Source: Nitrosophilus kaiyonis (GTDB taxonomy: Bacteria > Campylobacterota > Campylobacteria > Campylobacterales > Nitratiruptoraceae). From it: DNA of 64,000 bases. The stretch is taken from positions 124,001 to 188,000 of the forward strand of contig NZ_AP025696.1 of NCBI RefSeq assembly GCF_027943725.1, given 5' to 3'. Below the pieces are notes generated by a model. It saw nothing but the letters and a program-made list of their open reading frames with translations. It had not been told where the DNA came from and made no database searches. Both the position numbers and the translations under genes were made by a program. The first letter of the stretch is position 1. Each line of letters starts with the position of its first letter. Positions 1-7,583 of this stretch are shown one piece after another.

Positions 1-1397
1 GGATTAAAAAGATTACTATCAATTTGGTCTCTTCTATATTTTGCGCTATTTTCAAAATTAAATATTCTCTCAAGCTCTTTTCTAAAATTATAAACCTCTT
101 CTATTGAGAAATTTTCTATATTTAGATTATATTTTTTTGCTTCATTATATATTTTTTCTATTGAGTATAAAGAGGAGTGAAGATAGTTCATCTCAAAAGG
201 GTGAGCCTTTTTTAATTTAATTCTTCTTAATATTCTTTCAATATCATAAACCTGCTTTAAGATTCTTTCAAACTTTGGAAAATCCTCAATCAATGACTCA
301 ATCAAAAAATATCTTCTTTGAAGCTCTTTTTTATCTTGTATAGGATTTAGTAGTCTTTCTTTTAAAACTCTCTTTCCTATTGGAGTGGAGGTAAAATCAA
401 GAAGCTTTAATAGCGTCATCTCATTTGGATCTCTTGAGATTATATTTAACTGCTCTAAAGCATTATTTCCAAGATATACAAATTTATTATTTCCAAGAAA
501 TATCGGACGATTTAGTTTTTCTATAATTGCCGGGTCATGCTCTATTATGAAATCCAGCAAAAATGCCAAAGATTCACTTGCATAAGGATATTTTTCAAGA
601 TCAAGATACTCAATTGGACTTAAAATAGATTTGATTGAAAAAACTTTTGAAAAAAGCTCATTTTGATAAGAGATTTTTAGTCTTTGAGCATTTTCATTAT
701 AGGTATAATGATTTTTAATCTCCAAATAGTTATAAATAAACTCTTTATCAACCTCCCCTTCAAAAGTTATAACAACTTCAGAAGTATTGTATGTTTGCAA
801 AAGATTAAATATCTCATCAAGAGCATATGTTTTGTCATCTCTTGTTGAAAATACTTCATTAACATAGCATTTTCCAGTAGTTACATCAATAGCACTATAT
901 CCAGCATAATATGAGCCTCTATTTTCACCAATTAACAAAGAGACTATAAAATTTTCTGTAGGTTCAACTTGATAATCAAAATTTGTTCCAGGAGAGATTA
1001 TATTTGAAAGATATCTTTTTACATTAGGAGGCTCGCCTTTTTGACGAATTAAAACTATTGTATATTTTTTACTTTGAATAAGTCTGTTAAGATATCTCTC
1101 AAGAGCAAAATTTGGCACACCTGCCATAAGTGGATTTGCAATGGAATTTTCTAAAATGGATTTATTTTTTCTTGTTAATTGAATATTCAAAAACTCTGCT
1201 ATCTCTTTTGCTTTTCCAATCTTTAACTCTTCATTATTAACCTCATAAACTTCAAAAAAAGAGCCAACCTCCATTAAAACTACTGTATTTTGTCCATACT
1301 TTTTTTCAAAAAATTGTTGCAGTTCAAAATATATTTGTGTTAATAGTTTCTTTTTATCATTTAAAAGCTCATTTAAATCTTTAAACTCAATTTCCAA
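1..1397 (-). CDS. mutS: DNA mismatch repair protein MutS (3' part outside window)
   Basis: Partial gene running off the left edge; about 465 N-terminal residues are visible. MutS recognises base mismatches and small loops. The N-terminal mismatch-binding domain is present, with the motif G45-S-F47-F-E49 matching the family G-D-F-Y-E, whose Phe and Glu contact the mismatch. It is followed by the connector and core/lever regions (for example the segment reading [15 protein letters not shown]). This separates it from MutS2, which lacks the mismatch domain. No ATG fits; I chose TTG at 1397 because AGGGG lies six bases upstream. The ATPase domain must lie left of the window. It is divergent from pyrF, with an 83-bp gap. 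Confidence 0.88.
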   Translation of the reverse strand, partial: MEIEFKDLNELLNDKKKLLTQIYFELQQFFEKKYGQNTVVLMEVGSFFEVYEVNNEELKIGKAKEIAEFLNIQLTRKNKSILENSIANPLMAGVPNFALERYLNRLIQSKKYTIVLIRQKGEPPNVKRYLSNIISPGTNFDYQVEPTENFIVSLLIGENRGSYYAGYSAIDVTTGKCYVNEVFSTRDDKTYALDEIFNLLQTYNTSEVVITFEGEVDKEFIYNYLEIKNHYTYNENAQRLKISYQNELFSKVFSIKSILSPIEYLDLEKYPYASESLAFLLDFIIEHDPAIIEKLNRPIFLGNNKFVYLGNNALEQLNIISRDPNEMTLLKLLDFTSTPIGKRVLKERLLNPIQDKKELQRRYFLIESLIEDFPKFERILKQVYDIERILRRIKLKKAHPFEMNYLHSSLYSIEKIYNEAKKYNLNIENFSIEEVYNFRKELERIFNFENSAKYRRDQIDSNLFN

Positions 1398-1480
1398 AAA
1401 TTGCCCCTATTTAAATTTATCTTATTATATCGAAGGTTTGATATAATTTTGATTATTAATATAAAATTAAAAGGATTTTA

Positions 1481-2164
1481 ATGAAGCTTTGTGTTGCTTT
1501 AGATTTACCAACAAAAGATGAAAATATAAAACTAGCTCGCAATATAAAAGATTTTGATATTTGGCTAAAAGTGGGGCTTAGAAGCTATATAAGAGATGGA
1601 AAAGAGTTTATACAAGAGTTAAAAGAGATAAATTCAAATTTTAATATTTTTCTTGATTTAAAACTTTATGATATTCCTAATACAATGGCAGATGCTGCTG
1701 AAGAGATTGCTAAAATTGGTGTTGAAATGTTTAATATTCATGCCAGTGCTGGCAAAGAAGCTATGAATATGGTTATGCAAAGACTTAAAACTTTTGAAAA
1801 AAGACCACTTGTTTTAGCAGTTACAGTCTTAACATCCTTTGATGAAAAAAGTTTTAAATATATTTATAATGACTCTATTGAGAATAAAGCAAACCAATTT
1901 TCTATTGATGCTTATAAAGCTGGACTTGATGGTGTTGTATGTTCTGTATTTGAGAGCAAAAAAATTAAAGAGTTAACAAGTAAAGATTTTATCACTTTAA
2001 CTCCTGGTATTAGACCTTTTGGTGAAGATAAAGGTGATCAAAAAAGAGTAGCTGATCTAAAAATTGCAAAAGAGAATTTAAGCGATTTTATAGTTGTTGG
2101 AAGACCAATATATAAATCTTCCAATCCAAAAGAGATTGTGGAGAAAATATTGACAAACCTTTGA
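1481..2164 (+). CDS. pyrF: Orotidine 5'-phosphate decarboxylase
   Basis: Converts OMP to UMP, the last step of de novo pyrimidine synthesis, in the cytoplasm. The protein is 227 aa, normal for the family. The catalytic D-x-K-x-x-D signature is visible as [10 protein letters not shown], and the phosphate-binding end reads TPGIRPFG followed by DFIVVGRPI. The start is supported by AAGGA five bases upstream. A TATAAT at 1442-1447 with an upstream TG could be an extended -10 promoter. It is followed by tRNA-Ser, whose -35 box lies inside the last codons of this gene. Confidence 0.95.
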   Translation: MKLCVALDLPTKDENIKLARNIKDFDIWLKVGLRSYIRDGKEFIQELKEINSNFNIFLDLKLYDIPNTMADAAEEIAKIGVEMFNIHASAGKEAMNMVMQRLKTFEKRPLVLAVTVLTSFDEKSFKYIYNDSIENKANQFSIDAYKAGLDGVVCSVFESKKIKELTSKDFITLTPGIRPFGEDKGDQKRVADLKIAKENLSDFIVVGRPIYKSSNPKEIVEKILTNL

Positions 2165-2178
2165 AATTTTTCTATAAT
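2150..2178 (+). promoter_or_regulatory. Sigma-70 promoter of tRNA-Ser
   Basis: Exact consensus TTGACA at 2150-2155 and TATAAT at 2173-2178 with a 17-bp spacer. The predicted start is about 8 bases before the tRNA. The -35 box overlaps the 3' end of pyrF. Confidence 0.85.
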
Positions 2179-2192
2179 TTCATCCACTTCAA

Positions 2193-2283
2193 GGACAGGT
2201 GGGTGAGCTGGCTGAAACCACCTCCCTGCTAAGGAGGCGTGTCCGTAAGGGCACCGCGGGTTCGAATCCCGCCCTGTCCGCCA
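2193..2283 (+). tRNA. tRNA-Ser (anticodon GCT)
   Basis: Cloverleaf with acceptor GGACAGG/CCTGTCC, anticodon stem CCTCC/GGAGG around loop CTGCTAA (anticodon GCT at 2228-2230, reading AGC/AGU), the long variable arm typical of serine tRNAs, T arm GCGGG-TTCGAAT-CCCGC, and an encoded CCA at 2281-2283. Confidence 0.96.
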
Positions 2284-2447
2284 GAACTTCTAAGGATTTT
2301 TCTTTTGCTAGGTTACAACCAAATAGTTTTTAATCCTTTTCTTTCCAATATCGATCTTCTTATAAAAATATTTCAATCAAAAGCAGCTTTTCATTGGAAT
2401 AGAGAAAGGATTTTACAAGTTCAAAGAAAAAGATTTGTTAAATCATT

Positions 2448-4031
2448 TTAATAAATATATCTATTTCTTCCTTCTTTTTTTGCTTGATATAATTTTTTAT
2501 CCACTTTTTTAAGAATATTTTTCATTGTATCTTTTTCATTTTCATATTCAATAATACCAATACTTATAGTTACTTTACTATCTATACCAAAATCATGATT
2601 TTCAAAAGACTCTTTTAATCTTTTTGCCAAAGTTATACCATTTTTTAAAGAAGTATGAGGACATAAGATCATAAATTCTTCTCCTCCCCACCTTGCTGCT
2701 ATATCGGTAGATCTGATGATATTTTTTATAATTTTTCCAGTCTCTTTTAAAACTTTATCACCAATATCATGACCATATGTATCATTTATATGTTTAAAAT
2801 GATCTATATCAAACATTATGAGACAAAATGGATCTTTATATCTTTTAAAATTTAATATTTCTTTTTTTATCTCTTCAAAAAGCTTATTTCTGTTATATAG
2901 CTCCGTTAGATTATCTTTTATTGCCATTTTTAAAAGTATCTGGTTTAATTTAGTTAACTCTTTATTTTTTTCATATAAAGCATTATTTGTTAAACTTTCT
3001 ATATTTTGTGCAATATCTGCAAATTCAATATAAGAATAATTTGTCTTTTTTAATTTATTTGTTTTTCCTTCGATGATTGCATAAAGATTATATTGAAGAT
3101 TATGTAATGCATTTAATATCTCTTTTGAAAAAAAACCACTATAAAAAAATCCAATAAATATTGATAAAAGAGAAATTATGAAAATAATAATAAATGTTTT
3201 TAGTAATGTCGGATACCATATATCATATTCATTTATAGAAGTTATCAAATACCAATTCAATTTTCCAACTTTATTAATATATCCTATTTTTTTATGATTA
3301 TTTTCAGCATATGTAAAAAAGCCCTGTTTTTTTAATACATTTTTTGATATATTATATTTTTTTATAAAATTTTCTCCAAGATATAGTTTATTATTTGCTA
3401 CAATAATTGTTCCATCATCTTTCATAATAATATTTTTTAATGAAGTAATATTTTTATTCTCATTAAGTTTCTTGATCACTTTTTCCATAGAAGTATCTAT
3501 AGAAACAACACCACTTATCTTTCCTTTGTCATCTACTAATGCTTTTGAAATAGAGACAAGCCACTCTTTTGTTTTTATCTCTTGATATGGAATACCTTGC
3601 GAAATATTTGGGAAAGATTTTAAAGCAGCTTTATACCAAGGCCTTATTACTGGATTAAAGCCAGGCGGAGGAGTATAATTGTTAATAAGAAGTAATCCAT
3701 TATTATATCCAGCATATATATAATTAATATCTTGATCAATTTTTTCAAATATTTTAAAAAGTTCCAAAACTTTTTGTCGCTCTTTTTCTTTTAAAAAAGG
3801 AGCATTTCTAATCTCTCTAATTTGACTTAAATACTCTATAGCATTATACATTTTAATAAAATAAGATTTTATAAAATATTCAAGTTCACTATTTTTTGTT
3901 TTTATGAAATTATTGATATTTTCAGTTTGTGTTCTATAAAAAATAGTTGAAATAAAAAAGCCAAAAAGTAAAATCATTAAAACAGTAATAAAAACTGTTC
4001 TTCTAAATATTTCTTCTTTTAAACTTTTCAT
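2448..4031 (-). CDS. Membrane diguanylate cyclase with CACHE sensor domain
   Basis: Likely makes cyclic di-GMP in response to an extracytoplasmic signal. The 527-aa protein has a first membrane segment at about 14-33, a periplasmic CACHE-like sensor to about 275 (with the characteristic P-W-Y segment near RPWYKAAL), a second membrane segment at about 281-303, and a C-terminal GGDEF domain. The active-site loop is GGEEF at 449-453, and an intact inhibitory I-site RxxD (RSTD, 440-443) sits five residues before it, so product inhibition is expected. Its start overlaps the stop of the sir2 gene by 4 bases (ATGA), so the two are probably translationally coupled. The ligand cannot be told from sequence. 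Confidence 0.9.
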   Translation of the reverse strand: MKSLKEEIFRRTVFITVLMILLFGFFISTIFYRTQTENINNFIKTKNSELEYFIKSYFIKMYNAIEYLSQIREIRNAPFLKEKERQKVLELFKIFEKIDQDINYIYAGYNNGLLLINNYTPPPGFNPVIRPWYKAALKSFPNISQGIPYQEIKTKEWLVSISKALVDDKGKISGVVSIDTSMEKVIKKLNENKNITSLKNIIMKDDGTIIVANNKLYLGENFIKKYNISKNVLKKQGFFTYAENNHKKIGYINKVGKLNWYLITSINEYDIWYPTLLKTFIIIFIISLLSIFIGFFYSGFFSKEILNALHNLQYNLYAIIEGKTNKLKKTNYSYIEFADIAQNIESLTNNALYEKNKELTKLNQILLKMAIKDNLTELYNRNKLFEEIKKEILNFKRYKDPFCLIMFDIDHFKHINDTYGHDIGDKVLKETGKIIKNIIRSTDIAARWGGEEFMILCPHTSLKNGITLAKRLKESFENHDFGIDSKVTISIGIIEYENEKDTMKNILKKVDKKLYQAKKEGRNRYIY

Positions 4032-4837
4032 TGAAAACCTAATTCATAAATTTTTTCAATAGCCTCTTTTGCCCCCATTGCAAGCTCTATATCTGCGCCA
4101 TTAGGCTCTCTTGGATTAACGCGAATAAGTGGTGCATTAAAATTTTTAGAAATTTGCTCACCTGTTATCCTAACAGTTGGTACAGCAGTCCCTGCACCAA
4201 ACTCTATTATGGCAAGATTATTATAGGCTCTATTTAAAAAACTTTCAAAATATTCTCTTTGTATATCTTCTCTTTTGCTTATCCAACTAAAGTCACCAAA
4301 CATTAAAATATTAGGTCTCGCTATCTCACCACATTTTGGACATCTTGGTAAAGGATTTAGCGCTTTGAAATTTTTCATATCAATTTCTATTTTTAAATTT
4401 TTTGCACTCCATATATTATCGGCACAAGGAAGCAAACATTGAAGATAGTGTATAGATCCATGCACTTCATAAATTTTATTTTCATTAAATCCGGCTTTTT
4501 GAAACTGTCCATCTACATTTGAGGTAAAAACAAAATAATCTTTTTTACTTTTAGCAATTTCAAGCAATTTATAAAATCCATCATGCGGTTTAGTATCTCG
4601 GTATAGATTTAATCTATGACCATAAAAAGCCCATGCAAGGTGCGGATCTTCTTTAAACCATCTTGGATTTGCAAGTTCTTCAAATGAAAGATTTAATTTT
4701 TTAGCAATTGGATAAGCCCTCCAAAAACCCTCTTTTCCTCTAAAATCTGGCAAACCACTATCAACTCCCATGCCGGCACCAGCAGTTATAAGTAAATACT
4801 CTGCCTCTTTTATTAATTTTGCAGCTTTTTTTATCAT
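4028..4837 (-). CDS. Sir2-family NAD-dependent protein deacylase
   Basis: Sirtuin fold of 269 aa. The NAD-binding motif GAGMGVDSGLPDFRG is at about 20-34, followed by TSNVDG (in place of the classic TQNIDxL) and the catalytic-His region EVHGS. There are Cys pairs for zinc (CLLPC and CPKC) and the late motif RPNILMFGD. It removes acyl groups from lysines, or acts on ADP-ribose linkages in some relatives; the TSNVDG variant makes the exact activity uncertain. First gene of a two-gene unit with the diguanylate cyclase downstream. No strong ribosome-binding site is seen. Confidence 0.82.
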   Translation of the reverse strand: MIKKAAKLIKEAEYLLITAGAGMGVDSGLPDFRGKEGFWRAYPIAKKLNLSFEELANPRWFKEDPHLAWAFYGHRLNLYRDTKPHDGFYKLLEIAKSKKDYFVFTSNVDGQFQKAGFNENKIYEVHGSIHYLQCLLPCADNIWSAKNLKIEIDMKNFKALNPLPRCPKCGEIARPNILMFGDFSWISKREDIQREYFESFLNRAYNNLAIIEFGAGTAVPTVRITGEQISKNFNAPLIRVNPREPNGADIELAMGAKEAIEKIYELGFQ

Positions 4838-4903
4838 TTTATAAACCTAATTTTTAAATTTAAAAAATTTTACTATACTTATAAAAAAAGAAAAAGGCTT
4901 TTT

Positions 4904-5002
4904 ATGGATAAAAAACAGATAATTACAGCAATTATAATATTTTTAGGATTAAGTTTAGCGGTTATGATAGGAAAATTTATAGCTATACATATATTTAAAT
5001 AG
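4904..5002 (+). CDS. Possible 32-aa single-pass membrane protein
   Basis: A short reading frame (32 codons, ATG to TAG) with a charged start MDKKQ, one hydrophobic helix of about 22 residues, and a short tail ending HIFK. AAGG lies seven bases upstream of ATG, and a TATACT box is at 4874-4879. It fills most of the gap between the convergent sigma-4 gene and the divergent sir2 gene. No family recognised. It may simply be an AT-rich chance frame, but the charge-helix-charge design and spacing are those of real small membrane proteins. Confidence 0.45.
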   Translation: MDKKQIITAIIIFLGLSLAVMIGKFIAIHIFK

Positions 5003-5006
5003 CTAT

Positions 5007-5261
5007 TTAATTAAGTACCTCTTTTACAATCTCTTGTAACTTTTTACCATATTTTGGATGTTTTAGTTTTTGAAATATCTTGTTTTCAATCTGTCTAACT
5101 CTTTCTCTTGTGATACCAAGTAGCTGTCCAATTTCACTCAAAGTATATTCATTATTGCAGTGGGGATTTTTATCTAAAAATTCATTTATGATTTTGGCTC
5201 TTTCTTCACTATCTTTTATATCTTTAACAATTTCTTTCATTTTTTCAAAACAATCACTCAT
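5007..5261 (-). CDS. Small stand-alone sigma-70 region 4-like HTH protein
   Basis: 84 aa. After an acidic N-terminal helix region (1-35), residues about 37-75 match sigma-70 region 4.2: [21 protein letters not shown], the helix-turn-helix that normally reads the -35 element. No regions 2 or 3 are present, so it is not a full sigma factor. It may act as a DNA-binding regulator or modify RNA polymerase. AAGGA lies six bases before ATG. A decayed second copy lies at 5867-6032. Function is otherwise unknown. Confidence 0.78.
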   Translation of the reverse strand: MSDCFEKMKEIVKDIKDSEERAKIINEFLDKNPHCNNEYTLSEIGQLLGITRERVRQIENKIFQKLKHPKYGKKLQEIVKEVLN

Positions 5262-5397
5262 AGTTATCCTTGTAAAAATATTCTATTTACATTTTATAAT
5301 AAAAATTTTTAAAATCTATAATTTCACTTAAATTGGAACGCTTTTGAAACATCAATTTTATAAAATTTCATCCGAAAAAATTATATAAAGGAGATAG

Positions 5398-5610
5398 ATG
5401 ATGAAAAAATTTATGCTTACTTTTTTAATTTTAACTATTTACTCTTTTGCAGGAGAAAAAATTCTAAATTCTTACTGGTTTCAAGAAGGTGAGAAGCAAA
5501 ATATAGAAAAAATTTTAATAGATAAAAATAGCAAAAATTATATAGATCCATACTGGTTTCAGGAAGAAAACAAAGATAAAAAACAAAATATTAAAAAACA
5601 AATTAATTAG
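5398..5610 (+). CDS. Small secreted protein with YWFQE repeats
   Basis: 70 aa with a clear Sec signal peptide (MMKKFMLTFLILTIYSFAG, cleavage probably after the Ala or Gly near 18-19) and a mature part of about 50 residues. The mature part carries two copies of a (S/P)YWFQE motif about 27 residues apart, separated by Lys/Asn-rich linkers. A strong AAAGGAG precedes two adjacent ATGs (5398 and 5401), either of which could start. A perfect hairpin terminator follows. I recognise no family; the repeats suggest surface binding, but that is a guess. A TTGGAAC box near 5334 was considered as part of a sigma-54 promoter but fits poorly. Confidence 0.7.
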   Translation: MMKKFMLTFLILTIYSFAGEKILNSYWFQEGEKQNIEKILIDKNSKNYIDPYWFQEENKDKKQNIKKQIN

Positions 5611-5640
5611 AAAATAATAAACATTTAATATAAAAAAGTT

Positions 5641-5665
5641 AAGATAATCCAACATGGATTATCTT
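5641..5665 (+). terminator. Rho-independent-like terminator
   Basis: Perfect 10-bp inverted repeat (AAGATAATCC / GGATTATCTT) with a 5-nt loop, followed by a T-rich stretch. It lies 30 bp after the small secreted protein gene. Confidence 0.7.
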
Positions 5666-5716
5666 TTGGCTTTTATTTTAATGTTAAACTTCAGAGAAAT
5701 TAAAAAGAATTTTTTG

Positions 5717-5765
5717 TGGTAGCTGGGGACGGACTTGAACTCTCGCCCTACCCAGCTTATGAGAC
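5717..5765 (-). pseudogene. tRNA-Met 3' fragment (remnant)
   Basis: Positions 5717-5740 are identical over 24 nt to the CCA end and T arm of the intact tRNA-Met at 7413-7436, in the same orientation. After that the match is scrambled: short pieces of the tRNA 5' end (TACCCAGC) and anticodon loop (CTTATGAGAC) follow, but no cloverleaf can form. It is either a decayed tRNA copy or an att-type copy of a tRNA 3' end. Confidence 0.75.
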
Positions 5766-5866
5766 AAATAAAATTTGAAAATATCATAAATTCAGGGTTT
5801 TGGTCATTTACAATCAAGGGTAATTTGCGCTAATTTTATATTTTTAAGTGCAATTTTTAAACCTCG

Positions 5867-6032
5867 TTAAGTATCTACTTATAATACCCAACTAGCTATC
5901 CAATTTCTCTCAAAGTATATTCATTATTGCAGCGTGGATTTTATCTAAAAACTCATTTATAATTTTGGCTCTATCTTTTATATCTTTAATTTTTTTCATT
6001 TTTTTCAAAATAATCGCCCATATCTATCCTTA
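5867..6032 (-). pseudogene. Decayed copy of the sigma-region-4-like gene
   Basis: Nucleotide-level match to the intact gene at 5007-5261. The stop-codon end (TTAAGTA) and the segment around AAAGTATATTCATTATTGCAG are conserved. The part coding for the recognition helix and C-terminus is deleted, one base is lost in the GGATTTTTATC stretch, and several codons near the N-terminus are gone. It cannot make a functional protein. This is direct evidence for a local duplication followed by decay. Confidence 0.85.
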
Positions 6033-6117
6033 AAGCAAATAATATATCTCTTTAACTCATTTTATAAAAATAGCATTATTTTATATGTAAGATTTTATAA
6101 TATCATTATACATAGAT

Positions 6118-6442
6118 TTAAAAGCTCCACTCAAAGTGGTTTTAGATAATTTAAAATTGGCAAATCATCACTAAAATATCTTAAAAGGTTTCCAATTGAC
6201 ACTATTTAAATAAAAAAGTTTTCGATAATTTTATATTAAGATGAAAAAGATTAAGCCATTGTCAAAAGCACCATTGAAATGTCAGTTAGACTTGGGATGG
6301 GGTCAATTGCTGAGGATTTAGAGAAAAAAGAGCAAATAGATCTTCTTATTAAAAAAGTATTAACTATATCCAAATATGCTACTATACTAAACCAATATCA
6401 TTAAAAGATTTACTTATATTTTTATGCTCATTTAAGATCTGA
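6118..6442 (+). pseudogene. Decayed EAL-domain (c-di-GMP phosphodiesterase) gene fragment
   Basis: Translated in shifting frames this reads as the C-terminal half of an EAL domain. The first frame gives VVLDN..IGKSSLKYLKRFPIDTI (family: LDDFGxGxSSLxYLKxFPxDxIKIDKSF), ending at a stop at 6207. A second frame from 6255 gives AIVKSTIEMSVRLGMGSIA then EDLEKKEQIDLL (family: AIxxxAxxLGMxxIAEGVExxxQ). A third frame gives YIQ..YYTKPISLKDLL (family: QGYxxxKPxxxxxL). Frameshifts and an in-frame stop make it dead. No N-terminal half was seen. Confidence 0.85.
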
Positions 6443-6527
6443 CACATAACACAAAATTTAACAATTTTAATTTCAAAATGAGATGAAAATTACTTTTAAA
6501 AAAAGCTAATTCACTATTTGCAATTTT

Positions 6528-7025
6528 TTATTTAATATTTTCAACATCAAACTCTTGTACTCTTGTGCAAGCATCCGATACTTCAAGACTACATGCTTTA
6601 TTATAGTAAAAATATGCTTTTGATGTATCTTTCTTTATCAATTGTCCCTCTTCATATGATAAACCAAGAAAATAGCATCCATATCCATAATCTTCTTCGC
6701 AAGCGGTAGTAAATAACTCCATTATTTTTTTTTCATCTCTTTTTAAATTAGCTTGCTCTTTTTCCCACATAACACCTAGGTTTACACATCCCCTTTGATC
6801 ATCCAAATCACACCCACGAGAATAAAATTCAACTGCTTTATAGTCATTTTTAGCAACACCAATAGCTTTATCGTACATAAATCCAATTTCAGTACAAGCA
6901 CTACCAATACCTTTTTCACATTTTTGTAAATTATTAAAGTAATATTCTCCTTTTTCTGAGGCTTTCAAAATAAAACTAAAAAATAAACAAGCTAAACTTA
7001 CAAGTATCAATTTAATAACTAGCAT
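6528..7025 (-). CDS. Secreted Cys-rich Sel1-repeat protein (Hcp-like)
   Basis: 165 aa from the ATG at 7025, preferred over the TTG three bases upstream because AAGG lies seven bases before it. A signal peptide (about 1-23) is followed by about three Sel1 repeats, each built around paired cysteines (GCDLDDQRGC, ACEEDYGYGC, ACSLEVSDAC). That pattern is typical of the disulphide-bonded Hcp family of Helicobacter and relatives, which are periplasmic or secreted. Exact role unknown; such proteins are thought to be protein-interaction scaffolds. It stands alone between pseudogenes and tRNA-Met. Confidence 0.8.
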   Translation of the reverse strand: MLVIKLILVSLACLFFSFILKASEKGEYYFNNLQKCEKGIGSACTEIGFMYDKAIGVAKNDYKAVEFYSRGCDLDDQRGCVNLGVMWEKEQANLKRDEKKIMELFTTACEEDYGYGCYFLGLSYEEGQLIKKDTSKAYFYYNKACSLEVSDACTRVQEFDVENIK

Positions 7026-7028
7026 CAA

Positions 7029-7412
7029 TTAACCTTCTTTATATAAAAATAATTCTTACAATATGTAATATTATTTATTATCTGTATAAACTTATAAGAT
7101 TTTTGATTTTAACTCAATAAAGATTATAACACATACATATAATAAGCTATTTAAATTTTTTAATTTTTTTGATATTAAATTTTGCAATTATTTTAAATTG
7201 CAATCTACTTTCTGTCTTATTTATTTTAAAGAAAATATAATATTTAACTTACATATATTTCGACAATTCAAATATTCAATATTAAGCAACAATAAGTAAA
7301 TAATAATATAGATTATTTTGAAGATTACTATATAGAGTATTGGAATTAAAAAGAATTTATTTGTACTTGCAGTTTTAATACTTCTTGAAAGAAAAGAAAG
7401 ACCCATAAATAC
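7029..7412. other. AT-rich intergenic stretch, nothing recognised
   Basis: About 380 bases of very AT-rich sequence between the Sel1 gene and tRNA-Met. No reading frame, stable hairpin or gene remnant could be supported on either strand. The tRNA-Met transcript must end in it. Confidence 0.6.
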
Positions 7413-7489
7413 TGGTAGCTGGGGACGGACTTGAACCGTCGACCTCCGGCTTATGAGACCAGCGCTCTCACCAGCTGAGCTACCCAGCC
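7413..7489 (-). tRNA. tRNA-Met (anticodon CAT)
   Basis: Cloverleaf on the minus strand: acceptor GGCTGGG pairing with CCCAGCT (one G-T pair), D arm GCTC/GAGC, anticodon loop CTCATAA, T arm GACGG-TTCAAGT-CCGTC, encoded CCA. The elongator Met assignment is favoured; a tRNA-Ile2 (CAT modified to lysidine) cannot be fully excluded from sequence alone. Its 3' 24 nt recur at 5717-5740. Confidence 0.93.
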
Positions 7490-7502
7490 AAAAACAGACG
7501 AA

Positions 7503-7531
7503 ATTATACTTCAAATTATTTTTAATGTCAA
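7503..7531 (-). promoter_or_regulatory. Sigma-70 promoter of tRNA-Met
   Basis: On the minus strand TTGACA (7526-7531) and TATAAT (7503-7508) with a 17-bp spacer, both exact consensus. The tRNA begins 13 bases after the -10 box. Confidence 0.85.
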
Positions 7532-7583
7532 TAATATTTAATTTTTTATTTGTTAAACTTTTCACTCATTAATAAGGAGTGAA

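Noticed and set aside
2239-2451. 70-codon plus-strand frame starting in tRNA-Ser
   Set aside because: Its start lies inside the tRNA and its opening is the translation of the variable and T arms; no ribosome site.
5330-5350. Sigma-54 promoter before the YWFQE protein
   Set aside because: TTGGAAC is present but the -12 element reads GA instead of GC and the spacing is one base short.
7221-7565. 114-codon minus-strand frame across tRNA-Met
   Set aside because: Runs through the tRNA and its promoter; the central residues are translated tRNA.
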